DNA of 64,000 nucleotides from Escherichia sp. E4742 (GCF_005843885.1 NZ_CP040443.1:186001-250000); one strand, 5' to 3'. Numbered from the stretch's first letter, positions 8,401-17,817 are shown. Numbers and translations: made by a program. The notes: generated by a model not told the origin, from the sequence alone.

Positions 8401-8432
8401 CGCCATAAGGTTCACAGAAAAGGTAACTCACG

Positions 8433-9755
8433 ATGAACTTGAAAAACTTTATTTTTAGCCAGACTGATCAACCTGTGGTTAAAGAAAAAAAAGACATTGA
8501 TCACGACTATAAAAAATTTCGTGTTGAAATTATAACCTCCGTCTTTATCTCTTATGCCGTGTTTTACTTAACCCGCAAGAATTTCTCTGCGGCCATGCCG
8601 GCGATGTTAACGGATACTTCATTAACCGCACAAGATTTCGCCATCATGTCGTCTATATTTTACATTCTTTATGGTTCCATGAAGTTTGTAGGTGGCATGT
8701 TAGTTGATAAAATCAATCCTCGAGCAATGACCGGCCCCGTACTTATTGGCGTCGGTATTGTTAACATCCTTTTTGGTTTTTCAGACAGCGTTACCGCGTT
8801 CTATATTTTGTATAGCCTTAATGCCATCCTTCAGGGCACCAGTTTTCCGCCGATGGCAAAAATCATGGCCTCCTGGTTCTCAAAAAATGAACGCGGGCGC
8901 TGGTGGGCTGTCGTTGAAGCGGCGCATAATATAGGCGGTAGTCTTGCGCCCTTAATTACAAGCTTTGCCATTGCGTTTAGTGGTAGCTGGAAAATGGGCT
9001 TTTATGTTCCGGGTGTAATCTCGCTGGCTATGGGGGTTGCCGCCCTGTTTACGATAAAAGATCGTCCCGGCACATTAGGATTGCCTAACGTAGGTAAATG
9101 GCGCGAGGACCCGACAGAACTCGCTCAAGTTAAAGCAAGCCCGGTTAATCTAAGTTTTTGGCAAATTTTCGTTAAATATATTCTTACCAACCCATTAGTT
9201 TGGATCATTATCCTCGGGGATATGTCGGTCTATATTGCGCGTACTATCCTTAATGACTGGCCACAAATTTACTATTCTCAGGTACATAACTGGAGTCTGA
9301 TTAAAGCAAACTCCATTATATCCTGGTTTGAAGCAGGCGGACTGGTTGGGGGGTTATTGGCAGGGTACTTATCCGATTTTATGTTTAAAAGTAACCGCTG
9401 GATGACCGGATTAATCTTTGCCATCGCCTTATGTGTTTGCATCGTTCTCGTGCCGCTCGTGCAGGATGTCTCCTACACCTTAACTGCGATTCTTTTTACT
9501 ATCATGGGATTTGCGTTGTATGGACCGCATATGTTATTCGCTGTCGGGTGTCTGGATGTAACACATAAAGATGCAGCAGGTTCCATTACGGGATTCAGGG
9601 GTTTGTTTAGCTATGTAGGCGCCGCAATGGCAGGGGTTCCGGTAATTCTGGTGAAAAATAGCTGGGAATGGTCAGGCGTATATATTTATGCGGTCATAGC
9701 CATTTTGCTTACGACATTTTCACTGGCCCTGCTGGCGAAATTCCACCGATTGTAA
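8433..9755 (+). CDS. Organophosphate:phosphate antiporter-family MFS transporter (GlpT/UhpT-like)
   Basis: A 440-residue, about 12-helix inner-membrane transporter of the organophosphate:Pi antiporter family. The family hallmark YLTRKNF holds Arg48, matching the first phosphate-binding arginine of GlpT and UhpT. YIARTILNDW holds Arg270, matching the second. AHNIGG places His165 at the same position as the key GlpT histidine. These are the substrate-phosphate contacts, so a phosphorylated organic substrate is likely. UhpC-type sensors are an alternative, but no two-component partner is present. The partner phosphatase and dehydratase suggest O-phosphoserine or a similar compound (inferred). 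AAGG precedes the ATG, and a bidirectional terminator follows. Confidence 0.88.
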   Translation: MNLKNFIFSQTDQPVVKEKKDIDHDYKKFRVEIITSVFISYAVFYLTRKNFSAAMPAMLTDTSLTAQDFAIMSSIFYILYGSMKFVGGMLVDKINPRAMTGPVLIGVGIVNILFGFSDSVTAFYILYSLNAILQGTSFPPMAKIMASWFSKNERGRWWAVVEAAHNIGGSLAPLITSFAIAFSGSWKMGFYVPGVISLAMGVAALFTIKDRPGTLGLPNVGKWREDPTELAQVKASPVNLSFWQIFVKYILTNPLVWIIILGDMSVYIARTILNDWPQIYYSQVHNWSLIKANSIISWFEAGGLVGGLLAGYLSDFMFKSNRWMTGLIFAIALCVCIVLVPLVQDVSYTLTAILFTIMGFALYGPHMLFAVGCLDVTHKDAAGSITGFRGLFSYVGAAMAGVPVILVKNSWEWSGVYIYAVIAILLTTFSLALLAKFHRL

Positions 9756-9781
9756 ATTCAGAGCAAGATGTTAAAAACATT

Positions 9782-9808
9782 ATGCCCGGCGGTATTCGCG
9801 CCGGGCAT
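9782..9808. terminator. Bidirectional terminator between the transporter gene and cirA
   Basis: A perfect 10-bp stem (ATGCCCGGCG / CGCCGGGCAT) with a 7-base loop lies between the two convergent genes. On the minus strand it is followed by AATGTTTTT, so it serves cirA; it can also stop the rightward accessory transcript. Confidence 0.8.
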
Positions 9809-9815
9809 CTCCTCA

Positions 9816-11807
9816 TCAGAAGCGATAATCCACAGCCATAAAGTAACGACGTCCGTCTTCGTTATAGCTGTAGTCATCACGACTCAGATCTTTGTCGCCC
9901 AGGTTCAGCACGCCTGCGCGCAGTTTGACGTCTTTGGTCACCTGCCAGGCCGCGCCGGTATTCCAGATCACATAGCCACCTGGCGTTTTAGCGGTATCGC
10001 TGTCGGCTCGTTTCTGACCAGTGTAGTGACCAGAAACATAAAACGACCAGTCTTCCAGCGCCAGCGGTTTCCAGTCCAGCGTACCATTAGCGGTATGGAA
10101 CGGCAGGTCGGAAAGCGGTTTGTTTTCACCGTTGCTGACATCGCGTCCATCGTTGTAGGTGTAGTTGAGTGACAGCTTCCATTCATCGTTGAACGGGATT
10201 TTCAACTCAGTTTCCACACCCTGGATACGTGCTTTATTGACGTTGTAGTAACTGAACACCGGTATACGTCGACCGTTTGCCCCCGTTTCAAAACCAACAA
10301 AGTTTTGGTAACCCGGTGCAGCGTTGACGTCAGACGTGCGGCTGATGCTAATACGATCTTTCACATCGTTGCGGAAAACGGTAACGCTGGATTCAACCCC
10401 TTCCAACCAACCTGCTTCGCCCATGTAGTAAAGCCCCAGCTCCCAACTTTCGCTGGTTTCTGGTTTCAGGTCCGGGCTACCAATAATCTTGCATGCGCCA
10501 CGGCAGGAATTGCTCGTCCAGTCAGGGCTAAGTTGCAACAGAGAAGGCGCTTTAAATGCCGTCGCCCAACCCCCTTTCACTGTTACGGTGTCGGTAGCGT
10601 TATAGACCAGATAGGCACGCGGGCTCCAGTGATCGCCGTAGGTTTCATGATCGTCCATACGCACGCCGGTCGTCAGCGCCAGCGGCTCGAAGATCCGCCA
10701 TTCATCTTCCACAAACAGCGCGTACTGACTGGCAGACGTTTTAGTGCTGGTGCCGCCGGTCAGGTTCACCGCATCGCTAAGTTTGTCGTGGCGCCATTCA
10801 CCACCCACCGTGACAAACTGATTGATAGCCGTCAGCGGCAGCGTGTATTTACCATCGACCGTGTTACTTTCGGAAGTAATCGGGCTACTGTTGCCTGGGT
10901 TTTTGTTCTCGACTTTCTCACCATAGTATTTCAGTTCGCTGGTGCCGTAATCCCAGCGCCCATTATGGCTTACGGAGTAGTTCTGGCGTTCGAGGCGGTT
11001 TTTGTCCAGCGAGTCAGAATCGCGATCCTGGCGGTCAAAACCGTAACCAGCGGTAAAATCGTGATTTTGATTCGGCGTCCAGGCAAATTCGACATTGCCG
11101 TCGCGACTGGAGAATCCTTCAATACGCGGCGTTTCTCCCGTGTCGGTAGTAGAGGAACTCTGCGGGTCATCCTTTTCACGTTTTGCCAGGCTGCCGTAAG
11201 CTTTCATTCCCAGCACGCCGTCAATCAGCGGTCCACTAGTGAAGAACTGGCCGTTGTAGGTGTCACCGCGATCGCGATGTTCCTGAATGGTGGTATCCAC
11301 CGTTACAGTGCCTGACCATTTCTGGCCGATTTTTTTGGTGATGATGTTCACCACGCCGCCGAGCGCATCGGAACCATACAGTGAAGACATCGGGCCACGT
11401 ACCACTTCGATACGTTCGATGGAATCGACCGGGATCCAGTTCAGGTCAAAGTCATTATGGCGGAAGACGGCATTGCGCGAGTTAACACGTTTACCATCGA
11501 CAAGAATCAGGGTGTAGCTGCTATCCAGACCACGAATACTGACGCCCTTACGGTTGTCCCCTTCGTTAGTCAGTTGTACGCCCGGCACTTCTTTGAGAAC
11601 ATCCTTCAGATTCTGTACCGGTTTTCGCTGCAGGTCTTCCTGGGTAATGACGCTGATACTGGCGGGCGCATCTTTGAGGTTTTGTTCAACGGAAGATGCC
11701 GTGACTACCATCGTTTCGCCATCATCATCAACCGCTAACACAGGCCATGCACATGAAACTGCGGACAAACACAGCCCGACCCGTACGAAAGGGTTCAACC
11801 TAAACAT
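9816..11807 (-). CDS. cirA: Catecholate siderophore receptor CirA (colicin I receptor)
   Basis: A 663-residue TonB-dependent outer-membrane receptor for linear catecholates such as dihydroxybenzoylserine, also used by colicins Ia and Ib. It has a signal peptide ending VLA, a TonB box GETMVVTA just after it, and a plug domain (KDVLKEVPGVQLTNEG ... IERIEVVRGPMSSLYGSDAL). A 22-strand barrel follows and ends in the aromatic terminal motif YFMAVDYRF. Length is normal. A Fur box about 170 bp upstream predicts iron repression. Confidence 0.98.
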   Translation of the reverse strand: MFRLNPFVRVGLCLSAVSCAWPVLAVDDDGETMVVTASSVEQNLKDAPASISVITQEDLQRKPVQNLKDVLKEVPGVQLTNEGDNRKGVSIRGLDSSYTLILVDGKRVNSRNAVFRHNDFDLNWIPVDSIERIEVVRGPMSSLYGSDALGGVVNIITKKIGQKWSGTVTVDTTIQEHRDRGDTYNGQFFTSGPLIDGVLGMKAYGSLAKREKDDPQSSSTTDTGETPRIEGFSSRDGNVEFAWTPNQNHDFTAGYGFDRQDRDSDSLDKNRLERQNYSVSHNGRWDYGTSELKYYGEKVENKNPGNSSPITSESNTVDGKYTLPLTAINQFVTVGGEWRHDKLSDAVNLTGGTSTKTSASQYALFVEDEWRIFEPLALTTGVRMDDHETYGDHWSPRAYLVYNATDTVTVKGGWATAFKAPSLLQLSPDWTSNSCRGACKIIGSPDLKPETSESWELGLYYMGEAGWLEGVESSVTVFRNDVKDRISISRTSDVNAAPGYQNFVGFETGANGRRIPVFSYYNVNKARIQGVETELKIPFNDEWKLSLNYTYNDGRDVSNGENKPLSDLPFHTANGTLDWKPLALEDWSFYVSGHYTGQKRADSDTAKTPGGYVIWNTGAAWQVTKDVKLRAGVLNLGDKDLSRDDYSYNEDGRRYFMAVDYRF

Positions 11808-11975
11808 TCCATATCTCCATGAGGTAACTACGAAAATAAAATGGGTTATCGCTCACATCTTCTTCATGTCCCCTTGCGTACGGCAGCATCGCGGTAGACT
11901 TTTTTGTATGCAGGTGATCATCCCAAAAGCCTGAACAGCCTCTGATTTGTCAGCCTTTTTTGATTTCGGCGTAAC

Positions 11976-12000
11976 GATAATGCAAACGATAACAATTATC
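11976..12000 (-). promoter_or_regulatory. Fur box of cirA
   Basis: Overlapping NAT-rich hexamers around GCAAACGATAACAATTATC match the 19-bp Fur consensus at 14 of 19 positions, with a second GATAAT just upstream. The position suits the cirA promoter. Confidence 0.75.
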
Positions 12001-12047
12001 AATCCAAATGTTAAATTTTATATCCGTATGAATGCTAAGGAAAAGAA

Positions 12048-12073
12048 AAAGCCCTCTCGGTTGAGAGGGCTTT
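12048..12073 (-). terminator. lysP terminator
   Basis: An 11-bp stem (AAAGCCCTCTC / GAGAGGGCTTT) with a 4-base loop lies about 20 bp past the lysP stop and is followed by a U-rich stretch (TTTTTCTTTT) on the minus strand. Confidence 0.85.
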
Positions 12074-12092
12074 ATTAAGGAAGGGGTAAAAC

Positions 12093-13562
12093 TTATTTCT
12101 TATCGTTCTGCGGGAACTTCATTTCGCTGTAGCGTACGAAGTGGGTTCCTTTTATCAACTTATAGCCAAACCAGATCATAAGGAACAGCGGGATGCCAAT
12201 ATAGGTTGCCGCTACGCCACCCCAGTCGATAGTGTCTTTCAGGAACGCTTCGTAGTTCTGGCCCAGAGTGATAATCAGGCACAGCACAAAAGCGAAGATC
12301 GGTCCCAGCGGGAAGAAGCCTGAACGGTACGGCAGATCGTTAATATCATGCCCCTGCAGCACATAACCGCGACGGAAACGATAATGGCTGATCGCAATTC
12401 CCAGCCAGGCGATAAAGCCTGTCATACCGGAGGTGTTCAGCAGCCACAGGTATACCGTCTGGTTACCAAACATGGAGGTCAGGAAGCACAGACCTGCAAT
12501 TACCGTGGTCGCATACAGTGCGTTACGCGGTACGCCGCCACGCGACAATTTAGCGAAAATGCGCGGCGCTTTACCGTCACACGCCAGGGTGTACAGCATA
12601 CGAGTAGACGCATACATACCGGAGTTACCCGCTGACAGCACCGCCGTCAGAATAACCGCGTTCATCACCGCCGCCGCAGAGAGCAGACCCGCATGCTGGA
12701 ACACCAGGGTGAACGGGCTGACGCTGATGTCTTTGACATCGTTACGCAGCAGGCTCGGATCGGTGTATGGAATGATCAGGCTGATGATCAGGATTGCGAA
12801 CACATAGAACAGCAGGATTCGCCAGAACACCTGACGTACCGCGCGTGGAATGTTTTTCGCCGGTTCTTCGGACTCGCCTGCAGCAATACCGATCAGCTCG
12901 GTTCCCTGGAAAGAGAAGCCGACAATCATTGCCACACCGATCATCGCCGCAAAACCACCAGCAAATGGTGCTTCGCCAATCGTCCAGTTGCTCCAGCCCG
13001 CAGGCTGTGCGCCTTTGAAGATGCCGATAATCATCATCACGCCGACGATGATAAAGACAATGACCGTGGTGACTTTGATCAGTGAGAACCAGTATTCCGC
13101 CTCGCCAAAGCCACGAACTGAAATGTAGTTCAGGAGGAAGATAACGCCGAGGAACAGCGCACTCCAGATCCAACCCGGGGTGTCCGGGAACCACCAGCTC
13201 ATGACCAACTGAGCGGCCACCAGGTCAACGGCGATAGTTACCGCCCAGTTGTACCAGTAGTTCCAGCCCAGCGCGAAGCCAAAGCCTTCTTCAACATAGT
13301 TCTGACCGTAAGTGGCAAAGGAACCAGAAACCGGCATATATGCCGCCAGTTCACCAAGACTGGTCATCAGGAAGTAAACCATCAGGCCGATCAGAATATA
13401 CGAGAGCAGCGCCCCACCGGGACCTGCCTGAGAGATCGTTGCGCCAGAGGCAACAAAAAGACCCGTACCGATGGAACCGCCAATGGCAATCATCGTCAGG
13501 TGACGCGCCTTTAATTCACGGCGTAAGCCCGGCGCTTCTGTGGTTTTAGTTTCGGAAACCAT
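12093..13562 (-). CDS. lysP: Lysine-specific permease LysP
   Basis: A 489-residue amino-acid permease with about 12 transmembrane helices in the inner membrane. It imports lysine with protons and also holds the acid-stress sensor CadC inactive when lysine is low (family knowledge). The signature ARHLTMIAIGGSIGTGLFVASG is at residues 19-40, and GFSFQGTELIGIAAGESEEP is the conserved AAT/APC motif. Length equals the E. coli protein. The regulator ArgP normally controls it; I did not identify its site in the 200-bp upstream gap. Confidence 0.97.
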   Translation of the reverse strand: MVSETKTTEAPGLRRELKARHLTMIAIGGSIGTGLFVASGATISQAGPGGALLSYILIGLMVYFLMTSLGELAAYMPVSGSFATYGQNYVEEGFGFALGWNYWYNWAVTIAVDLVAAQLVMSWWFPDTPGWIWSALFLGVIFLLNYISVRGFGEAEYWFSLIKVTTVIVFIIVGVMMIIGIFKGAQPAGWSNWTIGEAPFAGGFAAMIGVAMIVGFSFQGTELIGIAAGESEEPAKNIPRAVRQVFWRILLFYVFAILIISLIIPYTDPSLLRNDVKDISVSPFTLVFQHAGLLSAAAVMNAVILTAVLSAGNSGMYASTRMLYTLACDGKAPRIFAKLSRGGVPRNALYATTVIAGLCFLTSMFGNQTVYLWLLNTSGMTGFIAWLGIAISHYRFRRGYVLQGHDINDLPYRSGFFPLGPIFAFVLCLIITLGQNYEAFLKDTIDWGGVAATYIGIPLFLMIWFGYKLIKGTHFVRYSEMKFPQNDKK

Positions 13563-13765
13563 ACGAAAATGCTATCCATCTTAAAAATGAGGCGCGATTG
13601 TAGCAGACGATTTGCAATCCTTCCGGTAGAAATACGCTTTTATAAGACACCTTCATGATTGCCCTGGGATTATAAGTAAAGCAACCAATCTCTTTTCTGG
13701 CGAATGTATACCGGTGGTGCTGCGTCACAAAATCGACACAGCCCCGTAGGTTTCTGTACAACGGA

Positions 13766-14647
13766 TTAACGCGGCAAAGTGGAGGAATCGCAGTACTCCA
13801 GAAAGCGTCGTAACGCGTTGGAAAGGTGTTTCTGCCGATGATGTATACGCCACAACGTACGCATCAGGCGCGGCAGAGGGACAGCAACTTCACTTAATGT
13901 GCCAGCCTGCAATTGATCTTCAATGACCCTTCGCGACAGGCAACTAATTCCCAACCCATGACGCACCGCATGTTTGATTGCCTCGGAGTTACCTAATTCC
14001 ATCGCCATCTCAAACTTCGGTAAATGCGACAGTAACAGATAGTCGACAATCTCCCGCGTGCCGGAACCGCGTTCACGCAGGATCCACGGCGCAGCGGCCA
14101 GCTGTTCTAAAGTGACCGGACCACGAGCCAACGGCGAAGTCGGCGCGGCAAAAACCACCAGCTCGTCTTCCAGCCACGGTTCAGAAATGATTTCAGTGCT
14201 GTGGCACGGTCCTTCAATAAAGCCAATATCAACGCGGAAATCCAGCACCGCTTGCATCACGTCCTGGCTGTTCCCAACGCTCAGTTCAATCGGCAACTGA
14301 GGATAATCATGGCGATAACGGGCGATGACTGCAGGCAGAATGTAGTTACCGATGGTACTACTGGCATAGACACGAATCGCGCCGTTGTCTTCGCGAAACA
14401 ATTGTTCGATTTCAATCGCCTGTTCAAGCAGTGCCAACGCACGTGGATAGAGCAGCCGCCCATGTTCATTAACAACCAGTCTTTTCCCCACGCGATCAAA
14501 CAGTTGCACGCCAAGCTGCCCTTCCAGGTCGGTCAAGGCTGCGCTCACTGCTGATTGCGACAACGCCAGCATCACCGACGCCTGGGTGGTTGATCCACTT
14601 TTCAATACTTCTGCAAAAACTTCCAACTGCCGGAGGGTGATGTGCAT
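13766..14647 (-). CDS. yeiE: LysR-family regulator YeiE
   Basis: A 293-residue LysR-type regulator. The helix-turn-helix is at the N-terminus (LRQLEVFAEVLKSGSTTQAS, then LSQSAVSAALTDLEGQLG), and an effector-binding domain fills the rest. It is divergent from yeiH across a 98-bp gap with an AT-rich dyad, the classic LysR arrangement. In related bacteria YeiE is linked to sulfite response and controls yeiH; that role is family knowledge and is not visible here. Confidence 0.95.
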   Translation of the reverse strand: MHITLRQLEVFAEVLKSGSTTQASVMLALSQSAVSAALTDLEGQLGVQLFDRVGKRLVVNEHGRLLYPRALALLEQAIEIEQLFREDNGAIRVYASSTIGNYILPAVIARYRHDYPQLPIELSVGNSQDVMQAVLDFRVDIGFIEGPCHSTEIISEPWLEDELVVFAAPTSPLARGPVTLEQLAAAPWILRERGSGTREIVDYLLLSHLPKFEMAMELGNSEAIKHAVRHGLGISCLSRRVIEDQLQAGTLSEVAVPLPRLMRTLWRIHHRQKHLSNALRRFLEYCDSSTLPR

Positions 14648-14667
14648 AGTCGCTTACCACTTATAAA

Positions 14668-14689
14668 GATTAATTATAAATATATAATC
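14668..14689. promoter_or_regulatory. Candidate YeiE operator between yeiE and yeiH
   Basis: GATTA-N12-TAATC is an imperfect AT-rich dyad midway between the two divergent starts. It has the T-N11-A character of LysR binding sites, and the location suits YeiE control of yeiH and of itself. Confidence 0.5.
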
Positions 14690-14745
14690 AATTTTATTTT
14701 TAAACCAGTTAGTCGTAACCTTATGCCCGGTTAAAGGAGAGGGTT

Positions 14746-15795
14746 ATGACGAATATCACCTTACAGAAACAACATCGTACACTGTGGCATTTTATTCCGG
14801 GGTTAGCCCTGAGTGCAGTTATCACCGGGGTCGCCCTGTGGGGTGGTTCCATTCCCGCGATTGCGGGTGCCGGGTTTAGTGCCCTCACCCTCGCAATCTT
14901 GTTGGGGATGGTTTTAGGCAACACCATCTATCCGCACATCTGGAAAAGCTGTGACGGTGGCGTGCTGTTTGCCAAGCAATATTTATTACGTCTGGGTATC
15001 ATTCTTTATGGCTTCCGTCTGACGTTCTCGCAAATTGCCGATGTCGGTATCAGTGGGATCATCATTGACGTGCTGACGCTGTCCAGTACCTTCCTGCTGG
15101 CTTGCTTCCTGGGGCAGAAAGTGTTTGGTCTGGATAAGCACACCAGCTGGTTGATCGGTGCCGGTAGCAGTATCTGTGGTGCTGCAGCGGTACTGGCGAC
15201 TGAGCCGGTAGTGAAAGCGGAAGCCAGTAAAGTAACCGTGGCTGTTGCAACCGTGGTTATCTTCGGGACCGTCGCGATTTTCCTCTACCCGGCGATATAT
15301 CCGCTGATGTCTCAATGGTTTAGCCCGGAAACTTTCGGTATCTACATTGGTTCCACTGTGCACGAAGTGGCGCAGGTGGTGGCGGCAGGTCATGCCATCA
15401 GCCCGGATGCAGAAAACGCAGCAGTTATTTCCAAAATGCTGCGCGTGATGATGCTGGCTCCGTTCCTCATCCTGCTGGCGGCGCGTGTTAAACAGCTGTC
15501 TGGGGCGAACAGCGGCGAGAAAAGCAAAATCACTATTCCGTGGTTTGCCATCTTGTTCATCGTAGTTGCCATCTTTAACTCGTTCCACCTGTTACCGCAG
15601 AGCGTGGTGAACATGCTGGTAACGCTGGATACCTTCCTGCTGGCAATGGCGATGGCGGCGCTGGGTCTGACCACTCACGTCAGCGCGCTGAAAAAAGCCG
15701 GGGCGAAACCTCTGCTGATGGCACTGGTACTGTTTGCCTGGCTGATTGTTGGTGGTGGTGCAATTAACTATGTGATTCAAAGCGTCATCGCATAA
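14746..15795 (+). CDS. yeiH: YeiH, UPF0324/PSE-family inner membrane protein
   Basis: A 349-residue membrane protein of the YeiH (putative sulfate/sulfite exporter) family with about ten hydrophobic segments. Family blocks are SCDGGVLFAKQYLLRLGIILYGF, IGAGSSICGAAAVLATEPV and STVHEVAQVVAAGHAI. It lies divergent to yeiE and is probably induced by it. Export of sulfite or a related anion is inferred from the family name and regulator, not from catalytic residues. An AAAGGAGAGGG site precedes the ATG. Confidence 0.93.
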   Translation: MTNITLQKQHRTLWHFIPGLALSAVITGVALWGGSIPAIAGAGFSALTLAILLGMVLGNTIYPHIWKSCDGGVLFAKQYLLRLGIILYGFRLTFSQIADVGISGIIIDVLTLSSTFLLACFLGQKVFGLDKHTSWLIGAGSSICGAAAVLATEPVVKAEASKVTVAVATVVIFGTVAIFLYPAIYPLMSQWFSPETFGIYIGSTVHEVAQVVAAGHAISPDAENAAVISKMLRVMMLAPFLILLAARVKQLSGANSGEKSKITIPWFAILFIVVAIFNSFHLLPQSVVNMLVTLDTFLLAMAMAALGLTTHVSALKKAGAKPLLMALVLFAWLIVGGGAINYVIQSVIA

Positions 15796-15868
15796 ACCAC
15801 TACATCTTGCTCCTGTTAACCCGCTATCATTACCGTTTTCCTCCAGCGGGTTTAACAGGAGTCCTCGC

Positions 15869-16726
15869 ATGAAATACATTGGAGCGCACGTTAGTGCTGC
15901 TGGCGGTCTGGCAAATGCCGCAATTCGCGCCGCCGAAATCGACGCAACCGCGTTTGCCTTGTTCACCAAAAACCAACGTCAGTGGCGTGCCGCACCGCTC
16001 ACGACGCAAACCATCGATGAATTCAAAGCCGCCTGTGAAAAATATCACTACACATCGGCGCAAATTCTTCCCCACGACAGTTATCTGATTAACCTCGGAC
16101 ATCCGGTCGCTGAAGCTCTGGAAAAATCGCGCGATGCCTTTATAGATGAAATGCAGCGTTGCGAACAACTGGGGCTTTCTTTGCTCAACTTCCACCCTGG
16201 CAGCCATCTGATGCAGATTTCAGAAGAGGATTGCCTTGCGCGTATTGCCGAATCCATCAACATTGCACTGGATAAAACACAAGGTGTGACCGCGGTGATT
16301 GAAAATACCGCCGGTCAGGGCAGCAACCTTGGATTTAAATTCGAACATCTCGCGGCGATTATCGACGGTGTGGAAGATAAATCCCGCGTCGGCGTCTGCA
16401 TTGATACCTGCCATGCTTTCGCTGCCGGGTATGATTTGCGTACTCCAGCCGAATGCGAGAAAACATTCGCGGATTTTGCCCGTATTGTCGGCTTTAAGTA
16501 TCTGCGCGGGATGCACCTTAACGATGCGAAAAGCGCCTTTGGCAGCCGCGTTGACCGCCATCATAGCCTCGGTGAAGGCAATATCGGTCATGATGCGTTC
16601 CGCTGGATCATGCAGGACGACCGTTTCGACGGCATTCCGCTGATCCTCGAAACCATCAACCCGGATATCTGGGCAGAAGAGATCGCCTGGCTGAAAGCGC
16701 AACAAACTGAAAAAGCGGTAGCCTGA
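15869..16726 (+). CDS. nfo: Endonuclease IV Nfo
   Basis: A 285-residue AP endonuclease of the TIM-barrel family. It cuts 5' to abasic sites and repairs oxidised 3' ends in base-excision repair. Zinc-binding motifs are visible: NFHPGSH, ENTAGQGSNLG, GVCIDTCHAFAAGYD, HLNDAK and DRHHSLGEG. Length is as in E. coli. It is preceded by AGGAG and followed after 2 bp by yeiI. It is normally in the SoxRS regulon; I did not see a convincing soxbox. Confidence 0.98.
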   Translation: MKYIGAHVSAAGGLANAAIRAAEIDATAFALFTKNQRQWRAAPLTTQTIDEFKAACEKYHYTSAQILPHDSYLINLGHPVAEALEKSRDAFIDEMQRCEQLGLSLLNFHPGSHLMQISEEDCLARIAESINIALDKTQGVTAVIENTAGQGSNLGFKFEHLAAIIDGVEDKSRVGVCIDTCHAFAAGYDLRTPAECEKTFADFARIVGFKYLRGMHLNDAKSAFGSRVDRHHSLGEGNIGHDAFRWIMQDDRFDGIPLILETINPDIWAEEIAWLKAQQTEKAVA

Positions 16727-16728
16727 AG

Positions 16729-17817
16729 ATGAATAACCGGGAGAAGGAGATCCTTGCAATTTTACGGCGTAACCCGCTGATTCAGCAGAACGAAATTGCG
16801 GACATGCTGCAAATTAGCCGTTCGCGCGTTGCGGCGCATATTATGGATTTAATGCGCAAAGGGCGGATTAAAGGCAAAGGTTACATTCTCACCGAGCAGG
16901 AATATTGCGTGGTGGTGGGAACAATCAATATGGATATTCGCGGGATGGCGGATATCCGTTATCCGCAAGCGGCCTCGAATCCCGGTACGATTCATTGCTC
17001 GGCGGGCGGCGTTGGGCGCAACATCGCCCACAATCTGGCGCTGTTAGGCCGCGACGTCCATTTACTCTCGGTGATTGGCGATGACTTTTATGGCGAAATG
17101 CTCCTGGAAGAAACGCGCCGCGCCGGCGTGAATGTCTCAGGCTGCGTTCGTTTACACGGCCAAAGCACATCGACTTATCTGGCAATTGCCAATCGAGACG
17201 ATGAAACCGTGCTGGCGATTAACGATACCCATCTTCTGGAACAGTTAACGCCGCAACTGCTGAACGGGTCGCGCGATTTACTTCGTCATGCGGGCGTGGT
17301 GCTGGCAGATTGTAACCTGACTGCCGAGGCGCTGGAGTGGGTCTTTACCCTCGCTGATGAAATCCCGGTGTTTGTCGATACCGTTTCAGAATTCAAAGCG
17401 GGCAAAATCAAACACTGGCTGGCGCATATTCACACCCTGAAACCCACTATACCGGAACTGGAAATTTTATGGGGACAGGCGATCACCAGCGATGCTGACC
17501 GTAATGCCGCAGTGAATGCGTTGCATCAGCAAGGTGTACAACGACTGTTTGTTTATTTGCCTGATGAATCCGTTTATTGCAGCGAAAAGGATGGCGAACA
17601 ATTTTTGCTGACTGCGCCAACACATACGACAGTAGACAGTTTTGGTGCTGACGATGGTTTTATGGCGGGCCTGGTGTATAGCTTTCTGGAAGGAAGCAGT
17701 TTCCGTGATAGCGCCTGTTTTGCGATGGCCTGCGCGGCAATTTCGCGCGCCAGCGGCAGCTTAAACAACCCTACCCTGTCTGCCGATAACGCGCTTTCAT
17801 TAGTTCCGATGGTGTAA
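16729..17817 (+). CDS. yeiI: YeiI, winged-helix plus PfkB-family sugar kinase fusion
   Basis: A 362-residue two-domain protein. Residues 1-55 form a winged helix-turn-helix (EKEILAILRRNPLIQQNEIA, then ISRSRVAAHIMDLMRKGRIK). The rest is a PfkB/ribokinase-family kinase like PsuK: the substrate motif GGVGRNIAHNLALLG is present. The usual catalytic GAGD motif is replaced by GADD (VDSFGADDGFMAGL), so the anion-hole glycine is missing and kinase activity is uncertain. It starts 2 bp after nfo. It may be a sugar- or nucleoside-sensing regulator for the neighbouring pseudouridine genes; this is inferred. Confidence 0.92.
   Translation: MNNREKEILAILRRNPLIQQNEIADMLQISRSRVAAHIMDLMRKGRIKGKGYILTEQEYCVVVGTINMDIRGMADIRYPQAASNPGTIHCSAGGVGRNIAHNLALLGRDVHLLSVIGDDFYGEMLLEETRRAGVNVSGCVRLHGQSTSTYLAIANRDDETVLAINDTHLLEQLTPQLLNGSRDLLRHAGVVLADCNLTAEALEWVFTLADEIPVFVDTVSEFKAGKIKHWLAHIHTLKPTIPELEILWGQAITSDADRNAAVNALHQQGVQRLFVYLPDESVYCSEKDGEQFLLTAPTHTTVDSFGADDGFMAGLVYSFLEGSSFRDSACFAMACAAISRASGSLNNPTLSADNALSLVPMV

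Noticed and set aside
5559..9755. The accessory block as a prophage or IS-borne island
   Set aside because: No integrase, transposase, terminal inverted repeat or tRNA att site is visible at either edge.
10305..11315. A 336-codon open frame on the plus strand inside cirA
   Set aside because: It is antisense to the intact cirA gene, has no ribosome site and no recognisable domain; its length follows from codon bias of cirA.
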